NCBI RefSeq assembly: GCF_015751785.1
Contig: NZ_JADOTY010000001.1
Coordinates: 6,138,001-6,202,000 of the forward strand
DNA length: 64,000 bases
Source of the DNA: Micromonospora vinacea
Lineage (GTDB): Bacteria > Actinomycetota > Actinomycetes > Mycobacteriales > Micromonosporaceae
Direction of reading: 5' to 3'
The notes below the pieces were generated by a model, which did not search any database, was not told the DNA's origin, and worked only from the letters and a program-made list of their open reading frames with translations. Position numbers and translations under genes: made by a program. Every line of letters starts with the position of its first letter. Position 1 is the first letter of the stretch. Positions 1 through 7,560 of the stretch are shown here, piece by piece.

Positions 1-62
1 CGAACGGTTACACCCTGTCCCGACGCCGACCCCCTCGCGGGTCGCCGGGCAACAAGACTTTC

Positions 63-100
63 CCCGCACGGCACGCACCCCCCGTTGACTGCCGTGCGGG
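63..100 (+). promoter_or_regulatory. Hairpin in the leader of the C39-like peptidase gene
   Basis: Two perfect 11-base arms (CCCGCACGGCA at 63-73 and TGCCGTGCGGG at 90-100) flank a 16-base loop. The structure ends 29 bases before the ATG at 130. It could be the terminator of a gene left of the window or an attenuator in the 5' leader of the peptidase gene; too little upstream sequence is present to choose. No T-run follows. Confidence 0.45.
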
Positions 101-129
101 CTTCCCCCGATGCAGAGGAGCACGCCATC

Positions 130-789
130 ATGCGTACCGATCTGATCCGTAAGACCGCCCTGACCGCCGCCGGCCTCGCGTTCACCGGTGGAGCCATCGC
201 CGGACCGGTGACCGCCGCGTACGCCGCGTCGGATGCCAAGCCGGCCACCCAGACCCAGACCGACCGCAAGCCCGCTGGTGAGCGTCAGCTCGGTGTGCGC
301 TACGAGGCGCAGCCGAACTTCTACTACTGCGGCCCCGCCGCCACGCGTAACGCCCTGAGCGTGCAGGGCAAGGACATCAGCGTGGACGCCATGGCCAAGG
401 AGATGGGCACCACCGAGGCCGGCACCAACTCCATCAACGACATCACCCCCGTGCTGAACAAGGAGACCGGTAAGAACGACGCCTACCACAGCGTGGAGAT
501 CTCCAGCCCCGACGCCGACGGTAAGCAGACCGACCGGCTGCGCGCCGACATCGTCAAGACCGTTGACGACGGCCGGGCCGTGGTCGCCAACATCGCCGGC
601 ACCAGCGTCGACACCGACGGCGGCGTGCACTCCTTCGAGGGCGGGCACTACATCAGCGTCGTCGGCTACCGCGACGGCGGGAACGTGGTGAAGATCGCCG
701 ACTCCGCAGATGCGAACACCGCCTCCTACGAGATCACCGTCGAGCACCTCGCCGACTGGATCGCCACCCGCGGCTACGCCACCAGCTGA
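130..789 (+). CDS. Secreted C39-like papain-fold peptidase
   Basis: A 219-residue exported protein. The signal peptide runs to about residue 32 (RK start, hydrophobic core, cleavage near AYA-AS). The mature part has the Peptidase_C39_2 pattern: YYCGPAA with the nucleophile candidate Cys67, GGHYISVVGY with His173, and KIADSAD with Asp191. Such proteins act outside the cell as cysteine peptidases of unknown substrate. An in-frame start lies 45 bases upstream, but ATG 130 is preferred because GCAGAGGAG stands at 111-119 with normal spacing and only this start gives a proper signal peptide. It stands alone, with a strong terminator after it. Confidence 0.75.
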   Translation: MRTDLIRKTALTAAGLAFTGGAIAGPVTAAYAASDAKPATQTQTDRKPAGERQLGVRYEAQPNFYYCGPAATRNALSVQGKDISVDAMAKEMGTTEAGTNSINDITPVLNKETGKNDAYHSVEISSPDADGKQTDRLRADIVKTVDDGRAVVANIAGTSVDTDGGVHSFEGGHYISVVGYRDGGNVVKIADSADANTASYEITVEHLADWIATRGYATS

Positions 790-802
790 CCCAGCACCAC
801 AC

Positions 803-839
803 CGAAGGGCCGGACCCCACCACGGGGTCCGGCCCTTCG
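803..839 (+). terminator. Rho-independent-type terminator after the C39 gene
   Basis: A perfect 16-base-pair stem (803-818 with 824-839, containing GGGCCGGACCCC) has a 5-base loop ACCAC and is followed by a T-rich TCGTCTTT. It starts 14 bases after the stop codon at 789. Confidence 0.85.
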
Positions 840-866
840 TCGTCTTTCCACCATCTGCGGCACGTA

Positions 867-917
867 TTGACAATTGTCGACTTCAACGTGAGGCTGAGGG
901 GTAGTGAGAGCGCTCTC
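867..917 (+). promoter_or_regulatory. Promoter and LacI-type operator of the DUF1996 gene
   Basis: TTGACA (867-872) is followed after 17 bases by GAGGCT (890-895), a plausible vegetative -35/-10 pair. A perfect 12-base palindrome GAGAGCGCTCTC lies at 906-917, just at or after the expected start of transcription. It matches 11 of 14 positions of the CebR/CelR cellulase operator TGGGAGCGCTCCCA known from Streptomyces and Thermobifida. A second palindrome GACAATTGTC (869-878) overlaps the -35. The placement suits repression by a LacI-family protein; the regulator is not identified. Confidence 0.6.
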
Positions 918-1022
918 TCGCACCGGCCCAACCGGCCACCACCAGTCTGGCCAGGACACACTCCGCTGCCTTCGGCGGCGGCGCCGGAGTTGCCCCTGAC
1001 CCGTCCCCCGACAGGAGTCACG

Positions 1023-1937
1023 ATGGACAGGGCCGCACCCCTCTCCGGCATCCCCCGCCGACTGCGCCTCGCCACGGCGATCGGCGCACTGCTGGTGCTA
1101 CTCGGCACGTACCTGGTGTCCACCACCAACCGGGCCGACGCCGCCCCCGGCCAAGCCGGCGCCGACTACGGCGTCAACGCCATCCGGGTCGCCGAGTTCC
1201 CCGCCGACTGCACCTACAGCCACCGGCTGCCCGACGACCCGATCGTCTTCCCCGGGCTGCCCGGGGCGTCGCACATGCACAGCTTCTTCGGCAGCACGGT
1301 GACGAACGCCAGGACCACCCTCCCGGACCTGGTCAACTCGCCAACCACCTGCAACCCGCGGGTGGACGTCTCGTCGTACTGGGTGCCGACCCTGTACCGG
1401 GACAACGTCGCGGTGGAGCCGGCGATCGCCACGTTCTACTACCTGGGCGAGGGCGTACGCGCCGACGTCGTCGCGAACACCCAGCCGTTCCCGCTGGGGC
1501 TGCGGCTCGTCGCCGGCAACGCGAAGGCCACCGGGCCGAACGACAGCATCGCCCGCTGGTCCTGTCTGCACGCCGGGCACGTGCCGCCGTCGAAGGACTT
1601 CGTCAACTGCCCGTCGGGCACCATGCTGGAGTCGTACCTGGACTTCCCGCAGTGCTGGAACGGCCGTGACCTCGACTCGCCGGACCACAAGAGCCACCTG
1701 GCGTACCCGGTGAACCAGGCCTGCCCGAGCACCCACCCGGTGCACGTGCCGAAGCTGCGGCAGGTGCTGCGGTACCCGGTCACCGGTGACCCGTCGCGGT
1801 TCCGGCTGGCCTCCGGGCCGGGCTACACGATGCACGGCGACTTCTTCAACGCCTGGCCGGTGGCGGAGTTGGCCCGCCGGGTCCAGGACTGCATCCGTCC
1901 CGTCATCAAGTGCGGTCACGACGGCCGACCGATCTGA
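1023..1937 (+). CDS. Secreted DUF1996 protein
   Basis: A 304-residue exported protein with an N-terminal signal sequence (basic PRRLRL, hydrophobic stretch 18-32, cleavage near residue 40). The rest is one DUF1996 domain: the conserved SHMHSFFG stretch (83-90), the CWNG..LDSPDHKSHLAYP segment, and the CP-x-THPV-x-VP-x-L block. DUF1996 proteins are common in fungi and actinomycetes that live on polymers; their biochemical role is not established. The start at ATG 1023 is chosen for ACAGGAGT at 1011-1018; a longer frame would lose the signal peptide. The cellulase-like operator upstream suggests carbohydrate control (inference). Confidence 0.8.
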   Translation: MDRAAPLSGIPRRLRLATAIGALLVLLGTYLVSTTNRADAAPGQAGADYGVNAIRVAEFPADCTYSHRLPDDPIVFPGLPGASHMHSFFGSTVTNARTTLPDLVNSPTTCNPRVDVSSYWVPTLYRDNVAVEPAIATFYYLGEGVRADVVANTQPFPLGLRLVAGNAKATGPNDSIARWSCLHAGHVPPSKDFVNCPSGTMLESYLDFPQCWNGRDLDSPDHKSHLAYPVNQACPSTHPVHVPKLRQVLRYPVTGDPSRFRLASGPGYTMHGDFFNAWPVAELARRVQDCIRPVIKCGHDGRPI

Positions 1938-2008
1938 GCCGACAGGCTCACACCACGGCGGCGGGTCCGGTTCCCCCGGGCCCGCCGCCCTGGGCGGAAG
2001 GAGGTTGG

Positions 2009-2602
2009 ATGCGCCAGTCGACGGCGTCCACAGTGCTCATCGCCGTGCTGCTCGTCGGCGGCTGCGGCGTCGGGCCACAGGACGCGGCCAGCACCGCCAC
2101 ACCACCCGTGACCGCGCCACCGGCGACGACCGCGCCAACCCCCACGGGTACGGCGTTCAACCCCACCGACATCGCCTGGCTGCAACTGACGGTGGCGATG
2201 ACCGAACGCCTGCTGCCCGTACTCGATCTGGTGCCGGCGCGGACCACCGACCCAGCCTGGCGGCGGACAGCCGCCCAGGTCGCGACCACCCGGCGCGCCG
2301 AACTGGACCGCGCCCGCCGGCTGCTGGCCGACGCCGCCGCCCCGACGACGAACCCGCACGAGGGGCACGACATGCCGGGCATGGTCACCGCGCAGGAGAT
2401 GACAGCGCTGCGGGCGGCCAGCGGGCAGCCGTTTCACCGCCTGCTCGCCGGGCACCTGCGGGCGCATCTCGCGCAGTCGGTCCGGATCGCCACCTCGGAG
2501 CAGCAGAGCGGGATCCAGCCGGCCACCGTCGCGCTGGCTGCGGCTGTGGTCCAGTCCGGCACCGCCGACCTCGCACGACTCGATCACCTGGACCCCGCGT
2601 AG
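2009..2602 (+). CDS. DUF305-like lipoprotein
   Basis: A 197-residue predicted lipoprotein: hydrophobic N terminus ending in a lipobox with VGG before Cys19, then a Pro/Thr-rich tether (about 25-48). The C-terminal half resembles DUF305, with the HEGHDMPGM cluster (117-125) followed by EMTALRAASG and further His residues. His/Met-rich DUF305 proteins are linked to metal, often copper, binding; the typical histidine pair of the family is only partly kept (AGHLRAHLAQS), so activity is unsure. GGAAGGAGG at 1996-2004 supports ATG 2009 although spacing is short. It follows the DUF1996 gene by 71 bases and may be cotranscribed with it. Confidence 0.65.
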   Translation: MRQSTASTVLIAVLLVGGCGVGPQDAASTATPPVTAPPATTAPTPTGTAFNPTDIAWLQLTVAMTERLLPVLDLVPARTTDPAWRRTAAQVATTRRAELDRARRLLADAAAPTTNPHEGHDMPGMVTAQEMTALRAASGQPFHRLLAGHLRAHLAQSVRIATSEQQSGIQPATVALAAAVVQSGTADLARLDHLDPA

Positions 2603-2670
2603 CCGCGAGCGGTGACGCTCTCGTCGAGCAGCGCGGCCAGTTCGACCGGACGGGACACCGCCGGCGGGGC

Positions 2671-3492
2671 TCAGGCGGCGTAGCGGGCGGCGAGGTCGAC
2701 GACGCGTCGGGCGGCGGCCACCATCGCCCGGTCGGCGAATCGGCCGTCGGGCAGGACAACGGTTCCCGAGTCGCGCTGGTGCGCGTCCGCCACGGCCGCC
2801 AGCAGCTCCGCGGCGCGGGCCACCTCCCGCTCGGCCGGCCGGAACGCGTCGACGATCACCGGAAGCTGGCGCGGGTGGATCGCCGTGCGGCCGAGGAAGC
2901 CGAGCCGTCGGCCCGCCGCGCAGGAAGCGGCCAGACCGGCGAGGTCGACCACGTCGGCGTACACCGACATGGCCGGCGGGGCCAGACCCGCCGCGCGCGC
3001 CGCGACCACCACCCGGCCGCGCGCCCAGAGCAGCCCGTCGTCGTCGCTCACCCCCAGATCCGAGCGCAGGTCGGCCTCACCGAGCCCGATCGAGGCCACC
3101 GCCGGGTGCGCAGCGGCGATCGGGTACGCGGCCTCCAGCCCGACCGCCGACTCGATCAGCGGGTGCACTGGCACATCGACCCGCTCGGCGAGAGCCGCCA
3201 GCGTCGCGGCCGACTCGACCTTCGGCAGCCGCAGCCCGCCCAACCCGGGCCGGCCGGCCAGCGCCGCCAGATCGGCGTCGAGGTCCGGGCCGGTCAGCTC
3301 GTTGACCCGCACCTGCACCGGCAGCGGGTGCGCCTCGGCGAGGAACTCGGCGACCGCGTCCCGGGCGTACGCCTTGCGCCCGGCGACCACGGCGTCCTCC
3401 AGGTCGAGGATGACCGCGTCCGCGCCCGAGGCGACCGCCTTGGCGAACCGGTCCGGGCGGTCGCCGGGCACGTAGAGCCAGCTCAACAGCAT
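2671..3492 (-). CDS. CitE/HpcH-type CoA-ester lyase
   Basis: A 273-residue HpcH/HpaI aldolase-fold protein of the citrate-lyase beta (CitE-like) group. Family marks are LYVPGDRPDRFAKA at the N terminus, the metal-site region VILDLEDAV (27-35), RLPKVES (88-94) and the PLIESAVGLE segment (111-120). Relatives split beta-hydroxyacyl-CoA thioesters such as malyl-CoA or citramalyl-CoA. It is the last gene of the ten-gene operon, and its ATG shares one base with the stop of the CoA-transferase gene (TGATG). That coupling suggests the transferase makes the CoA ester that this enzyme cleaves. Substrate unknown. Confidence 0.85.
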   Translation of the reverse strand: MLLSWLYVPGDRPDRFAKAVASGADAVILDLEDAVVAGRKAYARDAVAEFLAEAHPLPVQVRVNELTGPDLDADLAALAGRPGLGGLRLPKVESAATLAALAERVDVPVHPLIESAVGLEAAYPIAAAHPAVASIGLGEADLRSDLGVSDDDGLLWARGRVVVAARAAGLAPPAMSVYADVVDLAGLAASCAAGRRLGFLGRTAIHPRQLPVIVDAFRPAEREVARAAELLAAVADAHQRDSGTVVLPDGRFADRAMVAAARRVVDLAARYAA

Positions 3493-4679
3493 CAGAGCAC
3501 TCCCCGCTCGCGCAGCGCGGCCAACTCCTCGGCGCTCAGGCCGAGCGCGCCGAAGACCGCGTCGGTGTCCTGGCCGTGCCGTCGGCCGGCGTGCCGGATC
3601 TCGCCGGGAGTCTCGGCGAGGCGGAACGGCACGTTCTGCATCCGTACCTCGCCCAACTCCTCGTCCGGCACGGTGCGCACGGTGCCCAGCGCCGCGTACT
3701 GCGGGTCGGCGAGGATGTCGCGCACGTCGTAGACGGGAGCGACCGCTGCCTGTGCCTCCTCGAACGCGGCCACCACGTCGTCGCGGTCCCGTTGCGCCAC
3801 CCAGGCGCTCACCGCCGCGTCCAACTCGTCGGCGTGGGCGGCCCGGCCGCTGCCGGTGGCGAACCACGGCTCGTCGACCAGCTCGGGGCGGCCGACGAGC
3901 CGCAGCACCCGCTCGGCGATGCTCTGCGCGCTGGTGGAGACCGCCACCCAGCGCCCGTCGGCACACCGGTAGGTGTTGCGTGGGGCGTTGTTGTTGGACC
4001 GGTTGCCCAGCCGGGGCTGGACGTAGCCGATCTGGTCGTACCAGGTGATCTGCGGCCCGAGCATCGCCATGATCGGCTCGATGATGGCGAGGTCGACCAC
4101 CTGCCCGGTGCCGGTGACGTCACGGGCCCGCAGGGCGAGCATCACCGCGTACGCGGCGGCGAGCGCGCTCACCGAGTCGGCCAGTCCGAACGGGGGCAGC
4201 GTGGGCGGCCCGTCCGGCTCACCGGTGGCCGCCGCGAACCCGCTCATCGCCTCGGCGAGGGTGCCGAAGCCGGGGCGGCGGGCGTACGGGCCGACCTGCC
4301 CGAACCCGCTGATCCGGGTGATCACCAGCCGGGGGTTGACCGCGTGCAGCTCGGCGGGGCCGAGCCCCCACCGCTCCAGGGTTCCGGGGCGGAAGTTCTC
4401 CACCAACACGTCGGCGTCGGCGAGCAGCCGGCGCAGCAACGCCGCGCCGTCCGGGTCGGAGAGGTTGAGGGTGACGGTGCGCTTGTTGCGGCCGAGCACC
4501 TTCCACCAGAGACCGACGCCGTCACGGGCCGGGCCGTGGCCGCGCGACGGGTCCGGCTTGGCCGGGTGCTCCACCTTGATCACGTCGGCGCCGAAGTCAC
4601 CGAGGAACGCCGCCGCGAGCGGCCCGGCGAAGAGGGTGGCCAGGTCGACGACCTTCACCCCGTCCAGTGGCGCGGTCAC
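3492..4679 (-). CDS. Class III (CaiB/BaiF) CoA-transferase
   Basis: A 395-residue family III CoA-transferase. Typical segments are the N-terminal VKVVDLATLFAGPLA and GADVIKVEHP, then LGRNKRTVTLNL, LVENFRPGTLERWGL, and the RxxPGFGTLAEAMSG region. Members move CoA between carboxylic acids without a separate activation step. The GTG start at 4679 is set by the GTGA overlap with the stop of the preceding gene and by the family-typical start. Together with the next gene (lyase) it forms an acid-activation and cleavage pair, placed at the end of a sugar-uptake operon. Confidence 0.9.
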   Translation of the reverse strand: MTAPLDGVKVVDLATLFAGPLAAAFLGDFGADVIKVEHPAKPDPSRGHGPARDGVGLWWKVLGRNKRTVTLNLSDPDGAALLRRLLADADVLVENFRPGTLERWGLGPAELHAVNPRLVITRISGFGQVGPYARRPGFGTLAEAMSGFAAATGEPDGPPTLPPFGLADSVSALAAAYAVMLALRARDVTGTGQVVDLAIIEPIMAMLGPQITWYDQIGYVQPRLGNRSNNNAPRNTYRCADGRWVAVSTSAQSIAERVLRLVGRPELVDEPWFATGSGRAAHADELDAAVSAWVAQRDRDDVVAAFEEAQAAVAPVYDVRDILADPQYAALGTVRTVPDEELGEVRMQNVPFRLAETPGEIRHAGRRHGQDTDAVFGALGLSAEELAALRERGVL

Positions 4680-6625
4680 CGGGCCACCTCCGGCAGGTCG
4701 GCCGCGCAACGGAAACCGACCTGTTCGGAGCGGGCGAGACCGGCGCCGGTGAGTAGCAGCTTCACCGAGACGTCCGCCGGTTGCGGGCCACCGTCGAGGT
4801 ACCAGTCGGAGCCCTCCGCCCGGTACTGGGCGCCGCCCTTGAGGATGGCGAACCGGGTACGACCGTCGGAGTGCTCGCTCTCGGTCAGGTTCCACACCAG
4901 CGGTTCCCGCCGTACGAGCAGCCCCGCCTCGGCGGCGACCTGCCACTCGTCCTCGGTGGGCAGCCGCAGCCCGGCCCACGCCGCGTACGCCCGCGCATCG
5001 GCCAGCTCGACCCCGGTCACCGGGGCGTCGGCCGGACCGGAGCCGGCAGTGAACCGCTCCGGGCGCACCGGAACGTAGCCGCTGGCGCGCAGAAACTCGG
5101 CGTACTCGCCGTGGGTGACCTCGTGCACGGCGATGGCGAACCGGCCCAGCCGCACACTGCGCCGCAGCGAGCCGGGGTGGTGCAGCCGGGGCGGCAGCGG
5201 CTTCCACTCGTCGACGTAGGGCGCCTCGCCGTACAGCCCGGTCTCCCGCACCCGGTGCCGGACGACCAGGTCGTGCCGGCCGCCCTCGACGGCAACCAGG
5301 CCCGGCGGCACCTGCGGTCGGGGTGCCCACGGCGTGCGGACGCGCACCGCGGCGCGGGCCGGGAAGGACGGGTCGCCGGTCGGCGGCTCGTGCCGGTGCG
5401 TGGCGGCGACACCACGCGTCACTGCCGCGATCGCGCCGGCCGCCAGCGGGCCGCCCACCGCCAGTCGACCGTCGGCGGTCTCGGTGACTGTCAGCTCGGC
5501 ACCGGTGACCAGGTCGACGAAGTGTCGGCCGGCGCTCGGGTCGGTGACCAGCCACGGGCCGTCGTGGTCCGCGCCCCGGTTCACCACCGTCCACAACGGT
5601 TCGTCGTCGTGCGTCCAGCGGGAGGCGTACACCTGGCCGTCGCCGGGATGGTCGGCGAGCGGCACCCAGTCCTCGGCGCGCAACCACGCCGCGTGGCTGG
5701 CCTGCACCCGGCGCATGGCCCGCAGCACCGCGCGGTCCCGGTCGTTCCAGCCGACCCAGACGCCGAAGACGCTCTCCCAGACCAGCACGCCGACGCCGTT
5801 GAGCCAGGCGGAGTGCAGCTCGTCGAGGTGGTCGCGGTGCCAGCGCCGGGTGTGGTGCAGCACGTGCCGTCGCTCGAACCACTTCGCCCGCAGCACGCCG
5901 GGCACCTCGGAGTCGGCGAACCACTGCGCCCAGGACATCGCGTGGTCGGCGATGCGGGCCAACGGAACCCGGCTCTCGCCCTCCAGGACCAGGCCGGGGC
6001 GCACCGCGTCCAACGCGGCGCGCAGCTCCCCGGCGCCCTCCTTGAGGGTGTCCAGGAAGACCCCGTCGACACCGAGCTTGCCGGCCAGCGTGGCGACCTC
6101 CTCGGCGTCGCTGCCCGGCTCGCGCCGGGTGCCGGTGTCCCACGGGTTGTAGTCGACGAAAACCCGCACCCCCCGCTGCTGGAACGCGCGCACCACCTCG
6201 GGCAGCTCCGGCACGTCCCGGTACCAGTCGAACTGGTTGCGGTCGTCGAGGCCGATCACCGGGTACGCGTGCCAGAGCACCACCCCGTCGAAGCCGCCGA
6301 AGTCCCGCCCGGCCGCGTCGAGGAACGCGTCGACGGTGAAGACGCCGCGCTCGTGGTCGTAGAGCGTCTCGTCCCAGAGCCAGGCCAGGCAGACGCTGAA
6401 GCAGTCACCGGCGATCTCGTCGTAGTGTTCGCCGACGTAGCCGATCCGGTCCCGGGCGTCGACCCGCCACCGGGCGATCTGCTCCCGCCAGGCCGGCCAG
6501 TCGGCCCTGTCGGTCGGGGCGGCGAAGATCTTCGCCTCGTCCAGGGTGCTCAGGTCGGCGTGCCCGCCCAACGGCACCTCGGTCGGCCGGTCGATGGGGC
6601 GCGGGACGTACGGGTTGAAGCTCAC
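4676..6625 (-). CDS. TIM-barrel glycosidase-like domain fused to an FGE/SUMF1-like domain
   Basis: A 649-residue cytoplasmic protein (no signal peptide) in two parts. The N-terminal ~400 residues read like a TIM-barrel glycoside hydrolase: DGVVLWHAYPVIG, VRVFVDYNPWDTGTRR, GVDGVFLDTLKEG, and LEGESRVPL, with Asp/Glu at strand ends. The last ~170 residues are a formylglycine-generating-enzyme-like (FGE-sulfatase) domain: HEVTHGEYAEFL, GLRLPTEDEWQVAAEAG, ILKGGAQY and QVGFRCA. The copper-binding cysteines of true FGEs are missing at the KGG stretch, so this domain is probably structural or sugar-binding. GTG start; GTGA overlap with the ribokinase stop. Catalytic role inferred. Confidence 0.6.
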   Translation of the reverse strand: MSFNPYVPRPIDRPTEVPLGGHADLSTLDEAKIFAAPTDRADWPAWREQIARWRVDARDRIGYVGEHYDEIAGDCFSVCLAWLWDETLYDHERGVFTVDAFLDAAGRDFGGFDGVVLWHAYPVIGLDDRNQFDWYRDVPELPEVVRAFQQRGVRVFVDYNPWDTGTRREPGSDAEEVATLAGKLGVDGVFLDTLKEGAGELRAALDAVRPGLVLEGESRVPLARIADHAMSWAQWFADSEVPGVLRAKWFERRHVLHHTRRWHRDHLDELHSAWLNGVGVLVWESVFGVWVGWNDRDRAVLRAMRRVQASHAAWLRAEDWVPLADHPGDGQVYASRWTHDDEPLWTVVNRGADHDGPWLVTDPSAGRHFVDLVTGAELTVTETADGRLAVGGPLAAGAIAAVTRGVAATHRHEPPTGDPSFPARAAVRVRTPWAPRPQVPPGLVAVEGGRHDLVVRHRVRETGLYGEAPYVDEWKPLPPRLHHPGSLRRSVRLGRFAIAVHEVTHGEYAEFLRASGYVPVRPERFTAGSGPADAPVTGVELADARAYAAWAGLRLPTEDEWQVAAEAGLLVRREPLVWNLTESEHSDGRTRFAILKGGAQYRAEGSDWYLDGGPQPADVSVKLLLTGAGLARSEQVGFRCAADLPEVAR

Positions 6626-7560
6626 TGTGCACCTCGGTAGGTCGCGTCGTAGAGGGCGTCGATGGCCGGCCGGTCGGGCAGGGCGGTGGACGCTCCGGGA
6701 CGCTGGGCGCAGGCAGCGCCGGCGGCGCAGGCCCAGCGCAGGCTGGCCGCGACGGTGTCCTCGCTGCTGGCGCCGCCGCGTTCGGCCCAGCCCACGGCGA
6801 GCGCGCCGGTGAACGCGTCACCGGCGGCGGTGGTGTCCACGGCGTCGATCTGCGGCGCCGGGACCGCGAGACGCAGGCCGCGCCGATCGGCGTACGCGGC
6901 GCCGCGCGCGCCGAGGGTGAGCACCACCCGGGGAACGAGCTTCAGCAGGGCGTCGAGCAGCACCGGGGGGTCGTCGGAGGCGACCTCGGCGACGACCGCC
7001 GCCTCGTGCTCGTTGACCACCAGGACGTCGACCAGGTCGAGCAGTTCGGTGGGGAGAGCGGCGGCTGGCGCGGCGTTCAGCACCACAGTGGTGCCGTCGG
7101 CCCGAGCCCACTGCGCGGCCTGGATCACGGCGGCCAGCGGCACCTCCAGTTGCAGCAGCAGCACGTCCGCCGCCGCGATGGTCGCCCGGTCGTCCCCGTC
7201 CAGCTCGGTCAGCGTGCCGTTGGCGCCGGGCGCGACCACGATGAAGTTCTCCGCGTCCCGGTCGACGGCGATCAACGCGACGCCGGAGGGGCCGGCGACG
7301 GTCCGCAGCCCTCGGACGTCTACGCAGGCGTCGACGAGGCTCGTCCGCATGCGGGTACCGAACTCGTCGTCGCCGACCGCGCCCACGAAGTCGCAGGCCG
7401 CGCCGGCCCGGGCGGCGGCGACGGCCTGGTTGGCGCCCTTGCCGCCGGGCACGGTCCGGAAGTTCTCGCCGAGCACCGTCTCGCCGGGGCGGGGCAGCCG
7501 CGACGCCGTGACCACCAGGTCCAGGTTGCTGCTGCCCACCACTGCCACGCGCGCGCTCAT
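6622..7560 (-). CDS. rbsK: Ribokinase
   Basis: A 312-residue PfkB-family sugar kinase most like ribokinase. It has the N-terminal PfkB signature GGKGANQAVAAARAG (39-53), SSNLDLV near the start, the acidic NEHEA (183-187) and the C-terminal DTTAAGDAFTGAL signature (242-254) carrying the catalytic base Asp248. It would phosphorylate ribose, or a related pentose or nucleoside, with ATP in the cytoplasm. Its ATG overlaps the upstream stop by four bases. Placement directly after two ADP-ribosylglycohydrolase-fold genes suggests that it traps the pentose these release. The exact sugar is inferred. Confidence 0.8.
   Translation of the reverse strand: MSARVAVVGSSNLDLVVTASRLPRPGETVLGENFRTVPGGKGANQAVAAARAGAACDFVGAVGDDEFGTRMRTSLVDACVDVRGLRTVAGPSGVALIAVDRDAENFIVVAPGANGTLTELDGDDRATIAAADVLLLQLEVPLAAVIQAAQWARADGTTVVLNAAPAAALPTELLDLVDVLVVNEHEAAVVAEVASDDPPVLLDALLKLVPRVVLTLGARGAAYADRRGLRLAVPAPQIDAVDTTAAGDAFTGALAVGWAERGGASSEDTVAASLRWACAAGAACAQRPGASTALPDRPAIDALYDATYRGAQ

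Noticed and set aside
1..61. c-di-AMP (ydaO-type) riboswitch before the C39 gene, as seen for some actinomycete cell-wall hydrolases
   Set aside because: The 61 bases available do not show the conserved ydaO core; the rest would be outside the window.
4781..6640. A 619-codon forward open frame opposite the barrel/FGE gene
   Set aside because: It is the complement of a high-G+C gene; composition is Arg/Pro/Gly/Val-rich without motifs, while the reverse strand has clear family signatures and coupled starts.
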